From IMG/VR virus record IMGVR_UViG_3300011252_000161, positions 1 to 21,165 of that record: a stretch of 21,165 bases of DNA; one strand, 5' to 3'. The DNA is from a virus. Numbering within the stretch: the stretch's first letter is position 1; every line of letters begins with the position of its first letter. The notes under the pieces are model-generated. The model saw only the letters and a program-made list of their open reading frames with translations. It made no database searches and was not told the origin of the DNA. A program made the position numbers and the translations under genes. This document shows positions 13,319-20,122 of this stretch, piece after piece.

Positions 13319-14254
13319 ATGAGAGCGATATGTCCGAAATGTAATTCAACACATATTCAGAAAAAAGGTGTTGTTTATTCCAAAGGTTTTGAATGCAATG
13401 TACAAAGATATAAGTGTGTTGGTTGTTGTAAGCAATTTCAAGTTCCAAGAGATTCACCAAAAGTTGATTTACCTAAAATTTTATTGTTCGATATAGAGAC
13501 TGCACCAATGGAAGTATATGTCTGGGGATTATATAAGCAGTTTATTCCACATACTAATATTATTAAAGATAGTGACGGCGAAGAAAAGTCTTGGTATGTA
13601 TTATCGTGGGCGGCAAAGTGGTTGTATGACGAGAATGTTGTATCTGACATAGTTACACCAGAAGAAACAAAAAAACGTGACGATAAGCGTGTATTAGAAT
13701 CTATCTGGAAGCTATTAGACGAAGCAGATATTGTTATAGGGCATAATGGCGATAGGTTTGATCTAAGAAAGTTAAATGCACGATTTATTGATAACAATAT
13801 TAAACCACCTTCACCATTTAGGACCATAGATACGTTAAAAGTAGCACGTAGGGAATTTGCTTTTGTTTCATATAAACAAGACTACTTGACAAAACACTTT
13901 AAGTTAGAGCAAAAACTTTCAACAGAGTTTCAATTATGGGTAGATTGTATTCACGGAAATCAAAAAAGATTAGACGAAATGGAAGAGTATAACCGCCACG
14001 ATGTTATGGGATTGGAAGAAGTTTACTTAAAACTTAGACCATACATAAAGAATCACCCGAACTTAGGTGTATTAATGGATCAAGATGTTTGTCCTAATTG
14101 TGGTTGTGAGTTTTTAGATGAAACAGATACAAGTTATTTTACATCAGCAAACAAGTTTCCTGTGTATAGATGTCAAGGTTGCAAAACACCATATATTAGA
14201 CACAAGAAAAATTCTAATTATGTGCAAACTAACTTGAGAAGTGTACCAAAATGA
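13319..14254 (+). CDS. DnaQ-like 3'-5' exonuclease flanked by two zinc ribbons
   Basis: 311 residues with a good Shine-Dalgarno (AGGAGA, about 13310). Residues 1-45 form a zinc ribbon (C5-x2-C8 and C33-x2-C36) of the kind found in transposase-associated ribbons. A DEDD exonuclease follows. ExoI is LLFDIETAP with Asp58 and Glu60, ExoII is GHNGDRFDL with Asp148, and ExoIII is YNRHDV with Tyr224 and Asp228. The spacing suits the RNase H-like exonuclease family. Residues 258-288 form a second ribbon (CPNC and CQGC). The protein may proofread, trim ends for annealing, or process RNA; no polymerase domain is present. It overlaps the next small gene by ATGA. Confidence 0.75.
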   Translation: MRAICPKCNSTHIQKKGVVYSKGFECNVQRYKCVGCCKQFQVPRDSPKVDLPKILLFDIETAPMEVYVWGLYKQFIPHTNIIKDSDGEEKSWYVLSWAAKWLYDENVVSDIVTPEETKKRDDKRVLESIWKLLDEADIVIGHNGDRFDLRKLNARFIDNNIKPPSPFRTIDTLKVARREFAFVSYKQDYLTKHFKLEQKLSTEFQLWVDCIHGNQKRLDEMEEYNRHDVMGLEEVYLKLRPYIKNHPNLGVLMDQDVCPNCGCEFLDETDTSYFTSANKFPVYRCQGCKTPYIRHKKNSNYVQTNLRSVPK

Positions 14255-14427
14255 TACAAGTTAATAAAGTAATACCAAATATATGTAAACAAGGCTCGTG
14301 TTTGAGCAAGGGAGTGTATGAGTTTACAGATTATAAAGATGGCGAGACAATTACGTTGGCTTATTCTTGTAATAAGCACGTTGATAGTGTTAATAAACTT
14401 TTAAAAAAGATATATAAAGGAAAATAA
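14251..14427 (+). CDS. Small probable zinc-binding protein
   Basis: A 58-residue frame from ATG 14251, overlapping the exonuclease stop (ATGA), to TAA 14425-14427. It contains C12-x4-C17 and later C40-x2-H43, which could make one zinc site. The C-terminus is basic (KLLKKIYKGK). The function is unknown. It may work with the exonuclease to which it is translationally coupled. Confidence 0.5.
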   Translation: MIQVNKVIPNICKQGSCLSKGVYEFTDYKDGETITLAYSCNKHVDSVNKLLKKIYKGK

Positions 14428-14429
14428 AA

Positions 14430-14639
14430 ATGGCTAAAAAAAAGGAACAAATACTATCTTGTAAATCTATTAGTTCAAAAATAAAATTTTATGAAGGTCT
14501 TTTGCAAAAAGGTACTATAAAATTTGGCGGTAGTGCTTGGAAAAGAATGGAGTCTTTAAAAGATAAAAAGCTTTTATCAAAATTAAGTCAAAGTTCTGAT
14601 TTTGTAAAAAATAAAATAAAACAAGCTAATTCTTTATAA
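14430..14639 (+). CDS. Small basic protein, function unknown
   Basis: 69 residues, very lysine- and serine-rich (MAKKKEQILSCKSISSKIKF, LSKLSQSSDFVKNKIKQ), probably helical. It starts two bases after the previous gene with an AAAGGA-type ribosome binding site (about 14417). No family is recognised. The charge would suit nucleic acid binding. Confidence 0.45.
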   Translation: MAKKKEQILSCKSISSKIKFYEGLLQKGTIKFGGSAWKRMESLKDKKLLSKLSQSSDFVKNKIKQANSL

Positions 14640-14646
14640 TAATTAA

Positions 14647-15006
14647 ATGATACGCAAAATACATAGTGCTTGGCATATCCACAGCTTATTAAAACCAGAT
14701 TTATTTTGCAAAGTTTGCAGTAATAGTTTGTCGCATAAGCGTTTATCAGTAAAAATAAACAGATGTTCTATGTGTGGTTTAGATGTTAATAAGCATAAAT
14801 GGAATGGTGGTTGTTATTGTATAAGCTTAAATGCGGATGGTTTAAAAGAACAAGAAAGTCCATACGCTCACAAACCAAGCTGCGGCAAAAGTAGTGAGTC
14901 AAAATCTAATTATACTCTTGATTATATAGATGAATACTATGATGGATATGGTTATTACGATGCAATAAGAAGGAATATAGATCACGAGGAATTTTATGCC
15001 AAATAA
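14647..15006 (+). CDS. Cysteine-rich putative zinc protein
   Basis: 119 residues with CKVC (21-24), CSMC (40-43) and a CYC near residue 57, plus several His. This suggests one or two zinc sites in the first 60 residues. The C-terminal part is acidic and Tyr-rich (YIDEYYDGYGYYDAIRRNID). The function is unknown. Its 3' end overlaps the next lysine-rich gene by 11 bases, in an operon with several zinc proteins. Confidence 0.5.
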   Translation: MIRKIHSAWHIHSLLKPDLFCKVCSNSLSHKRLSVKINRCSMCGLDVNKHKWNGGCYCISLNADGLKEQESPYAHKPSCGKSSESKSNYTLDYIDEYYDGYGYYDAIRRNIDHEEFYAK

Positions 15007-15118
15007 AGATGCAAAACGTAAAAAACAATTGAAGGCTAAGAAGCGTAAAGCTATTGCCGAATATAAAGCAAAGAAACGAAGGGAGAAGAAAGATGCAAGA
15101 AAAAAAGAACTATCTTAA
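14996..15118 (+). CDS. Very small lysine-rich protein
   Basis: A 40-residue frame from ATG 14996 to TAA 15116-15118, with a strong Shine-Dalgarno GAGGA (14986-14990) 5 bases before the ATG. It is almost entirely Lys, Arg, Ala and Glu (KRKKQLKAKKRKAI, AKKRREKKDARKKEL), so it should be a single basic helix able to bind DNA or RNA. It overlaps both neighbours. The ribosome binding site and clean fit support a real gene, although composition alone could mislead. Confidence 0.45.
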   Translation: MPNKDAKRKKQLKAKKRKAIAEYKAKKRREKKDARKKELS

Positions 15119-15374
15119 TGGTGCAGTAATAAAAGAACACGCTTTTGATAATGGTGGTAAAATATTAAAAATGTGGATAAAAGTAGATGAATTTATTGCA
15201 GAATTAAAAAAGATTGAAAAGAAAGGATCGGTCAATCTTGTCATATCAAAAAGATTAGAAGTATCTAAAAAAGGTATAACTCACAGTATGTATGAAGATA
15301 CTTACAAACCAAAAGAAATAGATCGACAAGTAAACAATGACGATGAAGATGACGATGACGATTACCCATTTTGA
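15093..15374 (+). CDS. Putative single-stranded DNA-binding protein with SSB-type acidic tail
   Basis: 93 residues from ATG 15093, chosen because GGGAG (15081-15085) lies 7 bases before it; a longer frame from TTG 15054 lacks such a site. The N-terminal 75 residues are beta-like and basic (YLNGAVIKEHAFDNGGKIL, GSVNLVISKRLEVSKKG), compatible with a small OB-like fold. The C-terminus is NNDDEDDDDDYPF (81-93). It ends in Pro-Phe after an acidic run, just as bacterial SSB ends in DDDIPF and T7 gp2.5 ends in an acidic aromatic tail. Those tails recruit replication and repair proteins. The neighbouring annealing protein, exonuclease and initiator support this role. No sequence similarity to a named SSB family was recognised. 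Confidence 0.55.
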   Translation: MQEKKNYLNGAVIKEHAFDNGGKILKMWIKVDEFIAELKKIEKKGSVNLVISKRLEVSKKGITHSMYEDTYKPKEIDRQVNNDDEDDDDDYPF

Positions 15375-15499
15375 TTGACATAATAGTAAAAATAGCCGGA
15401 TCAATATTTTGTTTAGGTGTGGGTTTAGCCTTATTAGTATTTGGTTTAGTTGTTTTATGTTCTTTTGTTGTTGAAATATACCAAAGATATTTTAAATGA
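15371..15499 (+). CDS. Small single-pass membrane protein
   Basis: A 42-residue frame from TTG 15371 (overlapping the previous stop, TTGA) to TGA 15497-15499 (overlapping the next ATG, ATGA). Nearly all of it is hydrophobic (SIFCLGVGLALLVFGLVVL), ending in a short polar tail. It is coupled to both neighbours. The function is unknown, and the TTG start makes it a moderate call. Confidence 0.45.
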   Translation: MIDIIVKIAGSIFCLGVGLALLVFGLVVLCSFVVEIYQRYFK

Positions 15500-15798
15500 A
15501 CGAACCAAGCCACGAACCTTGTCCAATGTGCGGACATTCTGAACAAGAACAACGTATTACAGATGTAAACGAACTAGCAGATAAAGCTATAAACAATTTA
15601 AAGTTTCTTAATCTAGGCTTTACACTTGGTTATTTTATGACCGATTTAGAGCGATTAGTGTATTTTCATCACCAAATTAGAAAAGATACCTTTAAAGAAA
15701 TCTCTAATATTACAAGAAAGTCTGAAGGCTCGATTAAGATGGCGTGGAAACGCTGTAAAGTCAAGGGTGATAAGGCTTTAGCAGAATCCCAAATCTAA
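15496..15798 (+). CDS. Zinc-knuckle plus helix-turn-helix regulator-like protein
   Basis: 100 residues. It begins with CPMCGHSEQEQ (residues 9-19), a likely half zinc site. It ends with a sigma-70 region 4-like helix-turn-helix (MTDLERLVYFHHQIRKDTFK, EISNITRKSEGSIKMAWKRC), where the last helix would read DNA. Phage proteins of this plan (ArpU-like, sigma-like) often switch on late genes. It is the last gene before the 116-base gap that precedes the packaging genes, an ideal position for a late-gene activator. It could instead be a terminase-associated DNA-binding protein. The regulator idea is from motif shape and position. Confidence 0.5.
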   Translation: MNEPSHEPCPMCGHSEQEQRITDVNELADKAINNLKFLNLGFTLGYFMTDLERLVYFHHQIRKDTFKEISNITRKSEGSIKMAWKRCKVKGDKALAESQI

Positions 15799-15914
15799 AA
15801 AGTTTACCTTTTACCATATAAGTAAGAGGGTATTTGTTGCCCTACCCGTGTTTCTGGTAATCAGATGGTAGTATATGCGGCAGACAGGAAAACAAACGTA
15901 CTCTTACCGGTAAG
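15799..15914 (+). promoter_or_regulatory. Control region before the packaging operon, with dyads
   Basis: A 116-base gap with no credible gene; only a 12-codon frame at 15875-15913 is seen. It holds GTAAGAG (15822-15828) and CTCTTAC (15901-15907), TACCAT (15812-15817) and ATGGTA (15865-15870), and GGGTA (15828-15832) with TACCC (15843-15847). A perfect 12-base palindrome CTTACCGGTAAG (15903-15914) touches the next start codon. A weak TATAAG (15817-15822) may be a -10 box. I expect a late promoter or operator here. A tRNA was looked for and not found. Confidence 0.4.
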
Positions 15915-16109
15915 ATGATACGATACGACTACAAATGCAACAATTGTTTGTGGGTTTGGGAGACTATTCGCACAATGGACGACAATTCGTCCGAACAATG
16001 TCCTAAATGTGACTCTTGCAGAACACGCAAAGTCATATCACCAATATCATTTATACTGAAGGGATCGGGATTCCACGACACAGACTACAATAAACGTGGA
16101 CCTAAATAG
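15915..16109 (+). CDS. FmdB-type zinc ribbon protein
   Basis: 64 residues: MIRYDYKCNNCLWVWETI, then CPKCDSCRTRKVISPISFIL and KGSGFHDTDY. The N-terminal CxxC, the later CPKC and the conserved ISPxSFILKGSGFxxTDY end are typical of the FmdB/CxxC_CxxC_SSSS zinc ribbon family. This family is common in bacteria and in phages, where its role is unknown. It is often found next to terminase genes in environmental phages. The ATG follows directly on a 12-base palindrome. The stop overlaps the next GTG (TAGTG). Confidence 0.75.
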   Translation: MIRYDYKCNNCLWVWETIRTMDDNSSEQCPKCDSCRTRKVISPISFILKGSGFHDTDYNKRGPK

Positions 16110-16432
16110 TGCCGATACCACCAAAAGCAGTACAGAACGCTGCTCGTGTTGCTTTAGAGAGAAGAAGAAGCGTGTCACCTTCAAATAGGGGCGGAACATT
16201 GGTTGGAGTAGCTAGGGCAAGAGATTTATCGGGCGGAAAAAACATTAGTTTAGATACAATTAGAAGAATGAGAAGTTTTTTTGCTAGACACAACACACCG
16301 GCAGAAAGACGAAACAGAAGGAATGATGTAAAGGGGAAGGCATCAGTTGCTTGGGGACTATGGGGTGGCAATGCGGGAAGAACTTGGGCAAACTCTGTTA
16401 TTGAAAGAGAGGAACGAAGTGCCAAAAGGTAA
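16109..16432 (+). CDS. Conserved phage protein of the packaging region
   Basis: 107 residues from GTG 16109 (TAGTG overlap). It is basic, with blocks AVQNAARVALERRRSVSPSN, VGVARARDLSGGKNISLDTI, RMRSFFARHN and VAWGLWGGNAGRTWANSV. I recognise this pattern from phage proteins encoded near the terminase and portal, and from the start of some head-protease-like proteins. The exact role is not established. It may be a structural or DNA-associated protein. The Arg-rich N-terminal half and the W-G-G repeat near the end are the distinguishing features. Confidence 0.55.
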   Translation: MPIPPKAVQNAARVALERRRSVSPSNRGGTLVGVARARDLSGGKNISLDTIRRMRSFFARHNTPAERRNRRNDVKGKASVAWGLWGGNAGRTWANSVIEREERSAKR

Positions 16433-16520
16433 AGGATCATACGGAAGAAAAGTAGGCAGACCGGCAAAGAAGTCCGGTGGTAAACGTAAACGCAGAAAGA
16501 AAACATCTTATGGCTACTAA
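16419..16520 (+). CDS. Very small basic protein (MPKGKGSYG type)
   Basis: A 33-residue frame from GTG 16419 to TAA 16518-16520 reading MPKGKGSYGRKVGRPAKKSG, then a Lys/Arg-rich end. The motif MPKGKGxYGxKVGRPxKK occurs as a tiny stand-alone gene in many phages, so despite its size it is probably real. It overlaps the upstream gene by 14 bases and the downstream gene by 11. Its function is unknown; it should bind nucleic acid. Confidence 0.55.
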   Translation: MPKGKGSYGRKVGRPAKKSGGKRKRRKKTSYGY

Positions 16521-16689
16521 TTTAAAAGGCATAAGTCTTAAAGGTTTAAGTCGTACACAGAAATCACAGATGCAAACACATAAAGTGCATCATACTAAAA
16601 GACACTTATCAAAGATGGCTACTGAAATGCGTAGAGGCAAGACGTTTGCACAAAGTCATTCAATAGCACAAAGGCTTGTTGGCAAGTAA
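16510..16689 (+). CDS. Small basic protein, function unknown
   Basis: 59 residues from ATG 16510: MATNLKGISLKGLSRTQKSQ, then a His/Lys-rich middle (HKVHHTKRHLSKMATEMRRG). A longer frame from GTG 16477 exists, but the ATG fits the 11-base overlap with the previous gene and gives a cleaner protein. The stop overlaps the next ATG by one base (TAATG). It resembles short basic phage proteins found with the packaging genes. The role is unknown. Confidence 0.5.
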   Translation: MATNLKGISLKGLSRTQKSQMQTHKVHHTKRHLSKMATEMRRGKTFAQSHSIAQRLVGK

Positions 16690-16889
16690 TGGCTAAGTGG
16701 GAAGGCGATATTACTAAGTCAAAAGATATTGCATTGAATGTAGAGTTGGTAGGCATAAAGAATTTAAAGATGACTCATACGTGGCGATTAGAGTTTGATG
16801 TGTACGAGATTGATTCGCACAAAGTAAAAGATTTAATGGATAAGATAGATAAGCCTTCAGTAATGGCTTTAGTTGATAACGATGGATAA
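16689..16889 (+). CDS. Small protein, function unknown
   Basis: 66 residues, mixed charge, with a beta-like middle (MTHTWRLEFDVYEIDSHKVK) and a short helix after it. It starts in a one-base TAATG overlap and ends 8 bases inside the putative small terminase gene. There is no recognised domain and no membrane segment. It sits among small packaging-region genes in a tightly overlapping array. Confidence 0.45.
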   Translation: MAKWEGDITKSKDIALNVELVGIKNLKMTHTWRLEFDVYEIDSHKVKDLMDKIDKPSVMALVDNDG

Positions 16890-17196
16890 ACAGGCGGTAA
16901 AACGGCGGTCAAACGGGCAGTTTACCAAAGGAAATTCGGAAGGTGTCAAGTTTAAGCCTAATAACATCGCTAATCCTAACGGACGTAATGGTGCAATGGC
17001 AGATGTATTTAAGGAACTTGCAAGTACAGTAGATGACAAAGGCAAGACACGCAAAGAAAAGATATTAGATAAGATACTAAAGATGGCAGAGAATGGATCA
17101 TTAAAAGCTGCCGAGATTTATATGAACAGGGTAGAGGGGAAACCCAGAGAATATGTGGAGCAACGTATTAGAAAAGATAAAATCGTAATTGAGTGA
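16882..17196 (+). CDS. Putative small terminase subunit
   Basis: 104 residues from ATG 16882 (a TTG at 16873 would add three residues). The N-terminus SNGQFTKGNSEGVKFKPNNI with NPNGRNGAMADV resembles the FKPGxSGNPxGRPKG motif of DUF5681-type phage proteins. A helical region follows (KEKILDKILKMAENGSLKAA, EIYMNRVEGKPREYVEQ). Genes of this kind lie directly upstream of the large terminase and are taken as small terminase subunits that recognise phage DNA. The large terminase GTG overlaps its stop (GTGA). It is shorter than many small terminases (about 140-180), so the call is moderately secure. Confidence 0.6.
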   Translation: MDKQAVKRRSNGQFTKGNSEGVKFKPNNIANPNGRNGAMADVFKELASTVDDKGKTRKEKILDKILKMAENGSLKAAEIYMNRVEGKPREYVEQRIRKDKIVIE

Positions 17197-18410
17197 ATTT
17201 CACAATAAAGAAAGACAGTATGCTCAAGCATCAGCGGCAATTTTGGGATATGCAAAACCGAATTGTCCTATTGATTGGCGGATATGGAAGTGGAAAGACT
17301 TATATCGGAGCATTGAAATCTCTTTATATGAGCTATTTGAACAGTCCTGTACCGGGAATGTACATATCACCTTCACATCAGTTAGCGACCAAGACGATTA
17401 TAGTGACACTAAAAGAGTTATGCGAACGTGCTGAAATCGATTACACATATAATCAACAGAGGTCAGAGTTTACTTTTCATAATTGGGGCGGTACAATATG
17501 GCTTGGCTCTGGCGACAAACCGGATTCATTACGTGGTCCGAACATTGGTTGGGCGGTTATTGACGAGCCGTTTATACAAAAGCGTGAGGTCTTTGAACAA
17601 ATGATAGCACGTGTAAGACACCCAGAGGCTAAGAAGTCACAGATATTTCTTACAGGGACACCAGAGCAGTTGAATTGGGGATTTACATTAGCTAATGATC
17701 CAAAGCTTGACTTAGGTACAATACAAGCATCAACGCTAGACAATCCACATTTACCAGACGATTATAAAGAAAGTTTATTACAAGCATATTCAGAAGAACA
17801 GATTGATGCGTATGTACACGGCAAGTTTGTTAATCTAACGCAAGGGAGAGTATATAAAGACTTTGATAGAGATAAGCACGTTGTTGAACGTCCCGATCTA
17901 AAGAACGAAGGGTTGCCGATTGGTATTGGTATGGACTTTAATGTTGATGCTATGAGTTCAGAGATATTTTATATAGGACCTAATTGGATACACGTATTTG
18001 ATGAAGTAAGATTAAAGAACGCAACAACGTATGATATGGTTGAAGAATTAGTAAAGAGATATCCAGAAGCTAAAATCTTTCCGGATGCAAGTGGTAGTGC
18101 GAGAAAATCGTCCGCAGTAAATAGTGACCATTATATTATTAAATCTAATCCGGGATATAGTATATCAGTACCTAAAGCTAATCCGCCTGTACGTGAGCGT
18201 GTTAATTCAGTAAATAAGTTAATACGTGATGGCAACTTCTCTTGTGAGAACTGCCCAAATCTTATTATGGACTTTGAAAGAAACGTCTGGTCTGGAAATG
18301 ATATAGATAAAAGAGACAGTACACAGTCACACGCATCAGATGCAATGGGTTATGCGATTAATCGTCTGCATCCGGCGACTAGAAAGATTATGGAAAGTGT
18401 AAGATGGTAG
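17193..18410 (+). CDS. terL: Large terminase subunit
   Basis: 405 residues from GTG 17193 (GTGA overlap); ATG 17220 would be nine residues shorter. The ATPase half has the Walker A GGYGSGKT (29-36), the Walker B AVIDEP (121-126, catalytic Asp124-Glu125) and the coupling motif LTGTPE (153-158). The nuclease half shows the acidic residues of the RNase H-like fold: GMDFNVDA with Asp248, FPDASG with Asp298 and HASDAMGYA with Asp383. This motor translocates DNA into the prohead and cuts it. The protein is slightly shorter than usual (about 420-600) but all key motifs are present. It is encoded between a small terminase candidate and the portal, the standard order. Confidence 0.95.
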   Translation: MNFTIKKDSMLKHQRQFWDMQNRIVLLIGGYGSGKTYIGALKSLYMSYLNSPVPGMYISPSHQLATKTIIVTLKELCERAEIDYTYNQQRSEFTFHNWGGTIWLGSGDKPDSLRGPNIGWAVIDEPFIQKREVFEQMIARVRHPEAKKSQIFLTGTPEQLNWGFTLANDPKLDLGTIQASTLDNPHLPDDYKESLLQAYSEEQIDAYVHGKFVNLTQGRVYKDFDRDKHVVERPDLKNEGLPIGIGMDFNVDAMSSEIFYIGPNWIHVFDEVRLKNATTYDMVEELVKRYPEAKIFPDASGSARKSSAVNSDHYIIKSNPGYSISVPKANPPVRERVNSVNKLIRDGNFSCENCPNLIMDFERNVWSGNDIDKRDSTQSHASDAMGYAINRLHPATRKIMESVRW

Positions 18411-18571
18411 CATTTATCTTAGGGATGTCAATAGCGATTAACTGTGTATTTATAGCATTGTGGATATATGGGATACGAATGGATAAAAAGATTAAAAGGG
18501 AAGCACAAGACTTAATTAATAACGCTCAAATTATGAGTTTCAATATGGACAAGAATTGGATGTATGAATGA
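18404..18571 (+). CDS. Small single-pass membrane protein between terminase and portal
   Basis: A 55-residue frame from ATG 18404, overlapping the terminase end by 7 bases, to TGA 18569-18571, overlapping the portal start. A hydrophobic segment covers the N-terminal 24 residues (MVAFILGMSIAINCVFIALW), followed by a polar basic helix (RMDKKIKREAQDLINNAQIM). It fills an otherwise empty gap. Its role is unknown. A membrane peptide between terminase and portal is unusual. Confidence 0.5.
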   Translation: MVAFILGMSIAINCVFIALWIYGIRMDKKIKREAQDLINNAQIMSFNMDKNWMYE

Positions 18572-19908
18572 TGACAGTTAATGATGTAGTGTTGCCCGAT
18601 CTATCGCAGCAGATAGTTCTTGAATCTATACGCACAGCACAAAAGAATTTAGAGGACCAAGAGAACGCAGAACGTGATACAGCTTTAGACTTTTATTATC
18701 ACAGGCACGTGGATCAACATATAGAACAATGGTTCTCCCCCTCTACATTAGAGCAGATACCGGCTTTTCCACAGAAGATTGTGCCACGTTTTGCACGTGC
18801 AAGGAATATGATCTATAAGAATCCACCTAAACGTATGATAAACGGAGAGTCAGCAGATGAGTATATGGAGTTGGCACATCATTTAGATACAGCAGCACGT
18901 GAGTATAACGAAACAGCGTGGCTCACAGGCTCTATGGCTTTTCGTACTAAGTACGTTGGTGACAAGTTAGATTATGATATTATTCCACATTACAAAAGAT
19001 ATTATGTTGAAGGTGATTCGCGTCCCTTTGGTGTATCGTATGAGGTTGGTAGGGATGCAAAGAACAATCGTGTATTTGTATTCTGGTCAGAAGCAAGGGA
19101 TGGAGTCCCCGGTATTCATTTAAAGTTTGACCAAGCGGGTAGGACAATACAAGTCAATGAAGATAACATTAATCCGTACTCAATTATGCCTGTGACCTTT
19201 ATGGATTACAAGCAGAGTGCATCAGACGTAGTAAGAGCAGCCATTCAAATAGGCATTGCTAACACAGAGATAGCATTGGCAACACGCTTTGCGTTTGGTC
19301 AGCCTGTGGCAACAGGGATAGAAGAAGCTACACGTATGAAGCTTGGTATTGATCGTGTCCTTCTAATGCCACAAGATAGTTCATTTTCTTTTGTATCAAG
19401 TCCGGCTAATCTTGCACAAATGATTGATGTGGCTAAGTCTTTTGCTAATCAGACTGCTATTAATAATCACTTACGTATTAAGTGGGACGAGTCGGGCAAT
19501 GCACCTAGTGGTGCTGCGTTGCGTTTAATGGAAATGGAGAACCTTGAATCAAGAATATCAGACCTACCTAAATGGAGAGATTGGGAACACGAACGATATG
19601 AAGTTGATAGAGAAGTATTGCGTGTACATACAGGCAAAGATATGGGCGAGAATTATTCGGTGGATTTCGCAGAAATAGAATTTCCAACGGATCAGAAGCA
19701 AGAGTTTGAACGATTAGAATTTATGATGGCTAAAGGCTTAATGGATAGAACAGACCTTATCAAGCATTTTAATCCAGACATAACAGATGAGGATTTAAAG
19801 AAGCTTATGGATAGAGTAGATGAGAATAAGAAGCTTGAAGCGGAGGCACAGACACCAGAGCAACCAATATTTGAAGGATTAAAGAGACTTGGCACAGTTA
19901 GTTCTTAA
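18568..19908 (+). CDS. Portal protein
   Basis: 446 residues starting at one of two adjacent ATG codons. Features of the SPP1-type portal family are the helical N-terminus, the MIYKNPPKRMINGES region, a central beta block (YYVEGDSRPFGVSYEVG, VFVFWSEARDG), and the stem region NPYSIMPVTFMDYK followed by DVVRAAIQIGIANTEIALA. SGNAPSGAALRLMEMENLES (about residues 310-330) is the clearest motif. The portal forms the 12-subunit ring through which DNA enters and to which tail connectors attach. It lies just after the terminase and before a gpG-like gene and a MuF-type gene. The C-terminus is acidic and charged. Length is near normal for the family. Confidence 0.85.
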   Translation: MMTVNDVVLPDLSQQIVLESIRTAQKNLEDQENAERDTALDFYYHRHVDQHIEQWFSPSTLEQIPAFPQKIVPRFARARNMIYKNPPKRMINGESADEYMELAHHLDTAAREYNETAWLTGSMAFRTKYVGDKLDYDIIPHYKRYYVEGDSRPFGVSYEVGRDAKNNRVFVFWSEARDGVPGIHLKFDQAGRTIQVNEDNINPYSIMPVTFMDYKQSASDVVRAAIQIGIANTEIALATRFAFGQPVATGIEEATRMKLGIDRVLLMPQDSSFSFVSSPANLAQMIDVAKSFANQTAINNHLRIKWDESGNAPSGAALRLMEMENLESRISDLPKWRDWEHERYEVDREVLRVHTGKDMGENYSVDFAEIEFPTDQKQEFERLEFMMAKGLMDRTDLIKHFNPDITDEDLKKLMDRVDENKKLEAEAQTPEQPIFEGLKRLGTVSS

Positions 19909-20122
19909 TCATATTGCTAAGATAGATGAATTGCAAGACGAAGTAATTCAGAACGCAGATAACATCTTACCGGCAATAGACATAGATGAAATGCTCAAGG
20001 ATACCGAAGGATATTTGTTAGGTCTTAGTCTATCGTTCTTAAATGAACACGTGGACGAGATAGAGAAGGGTGCGAAGCAAGGCGATAAGTTTGCAACAGA
20101 GGTATTAAAGAATAGTGGCTAA
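19889..20122 (+). CDS. Small acidic protein between portal and gpG-like gene
   Basis: 77 residues from TTG 19889, overlapping the portal end by 20 bases and ending 8 bases inside the next gene (GTGGCTAA). It is acidic and helical (DELQDEVIQNADNILPAIDI, LSFLNEHVDEIEKGAKQGDK) with no membrane segment or known domain. It might be a small head scaffold-like or connector-associated factor. That is a guess from position. Confidence 0.5.
   Translation: MAQLVLNHIAKIDELQDEVIQNADNILPAIDIDEMLKDTEGYLLGLSLSFLNEHVDEIEKGAKQGDKFATEVLKNSG

Noticed and set aside
15875-15913. 12-codon frame as a leader peptide gene
   Set aside because: Too short, no ribosome binding site and no support beyond an ATG and a stop.
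15799-15914. Possible tRNA gene in the gap
   Set aside because: No acceptor stem with a T-loop (GGTTCGA-type) or anticodon arm of proper spacing is present; the dyads do not fold as a cloverleaf.
15915-16109. Com-like activator of the Mom-like gene
   Set aside because: The conserved ISPxSFILKGSGF end identifies the FmdB type, and the gene is about 3 kb from the Mom-like gene, not overlapping it as in Mu.
18791-18802. Second parS-like palindrome TTGCACGTGCAA
   Set aside because: It shares only the CACGTG core, lacks the GTTT/AAAC flanks needed by ParB and lies inside the portal gene.
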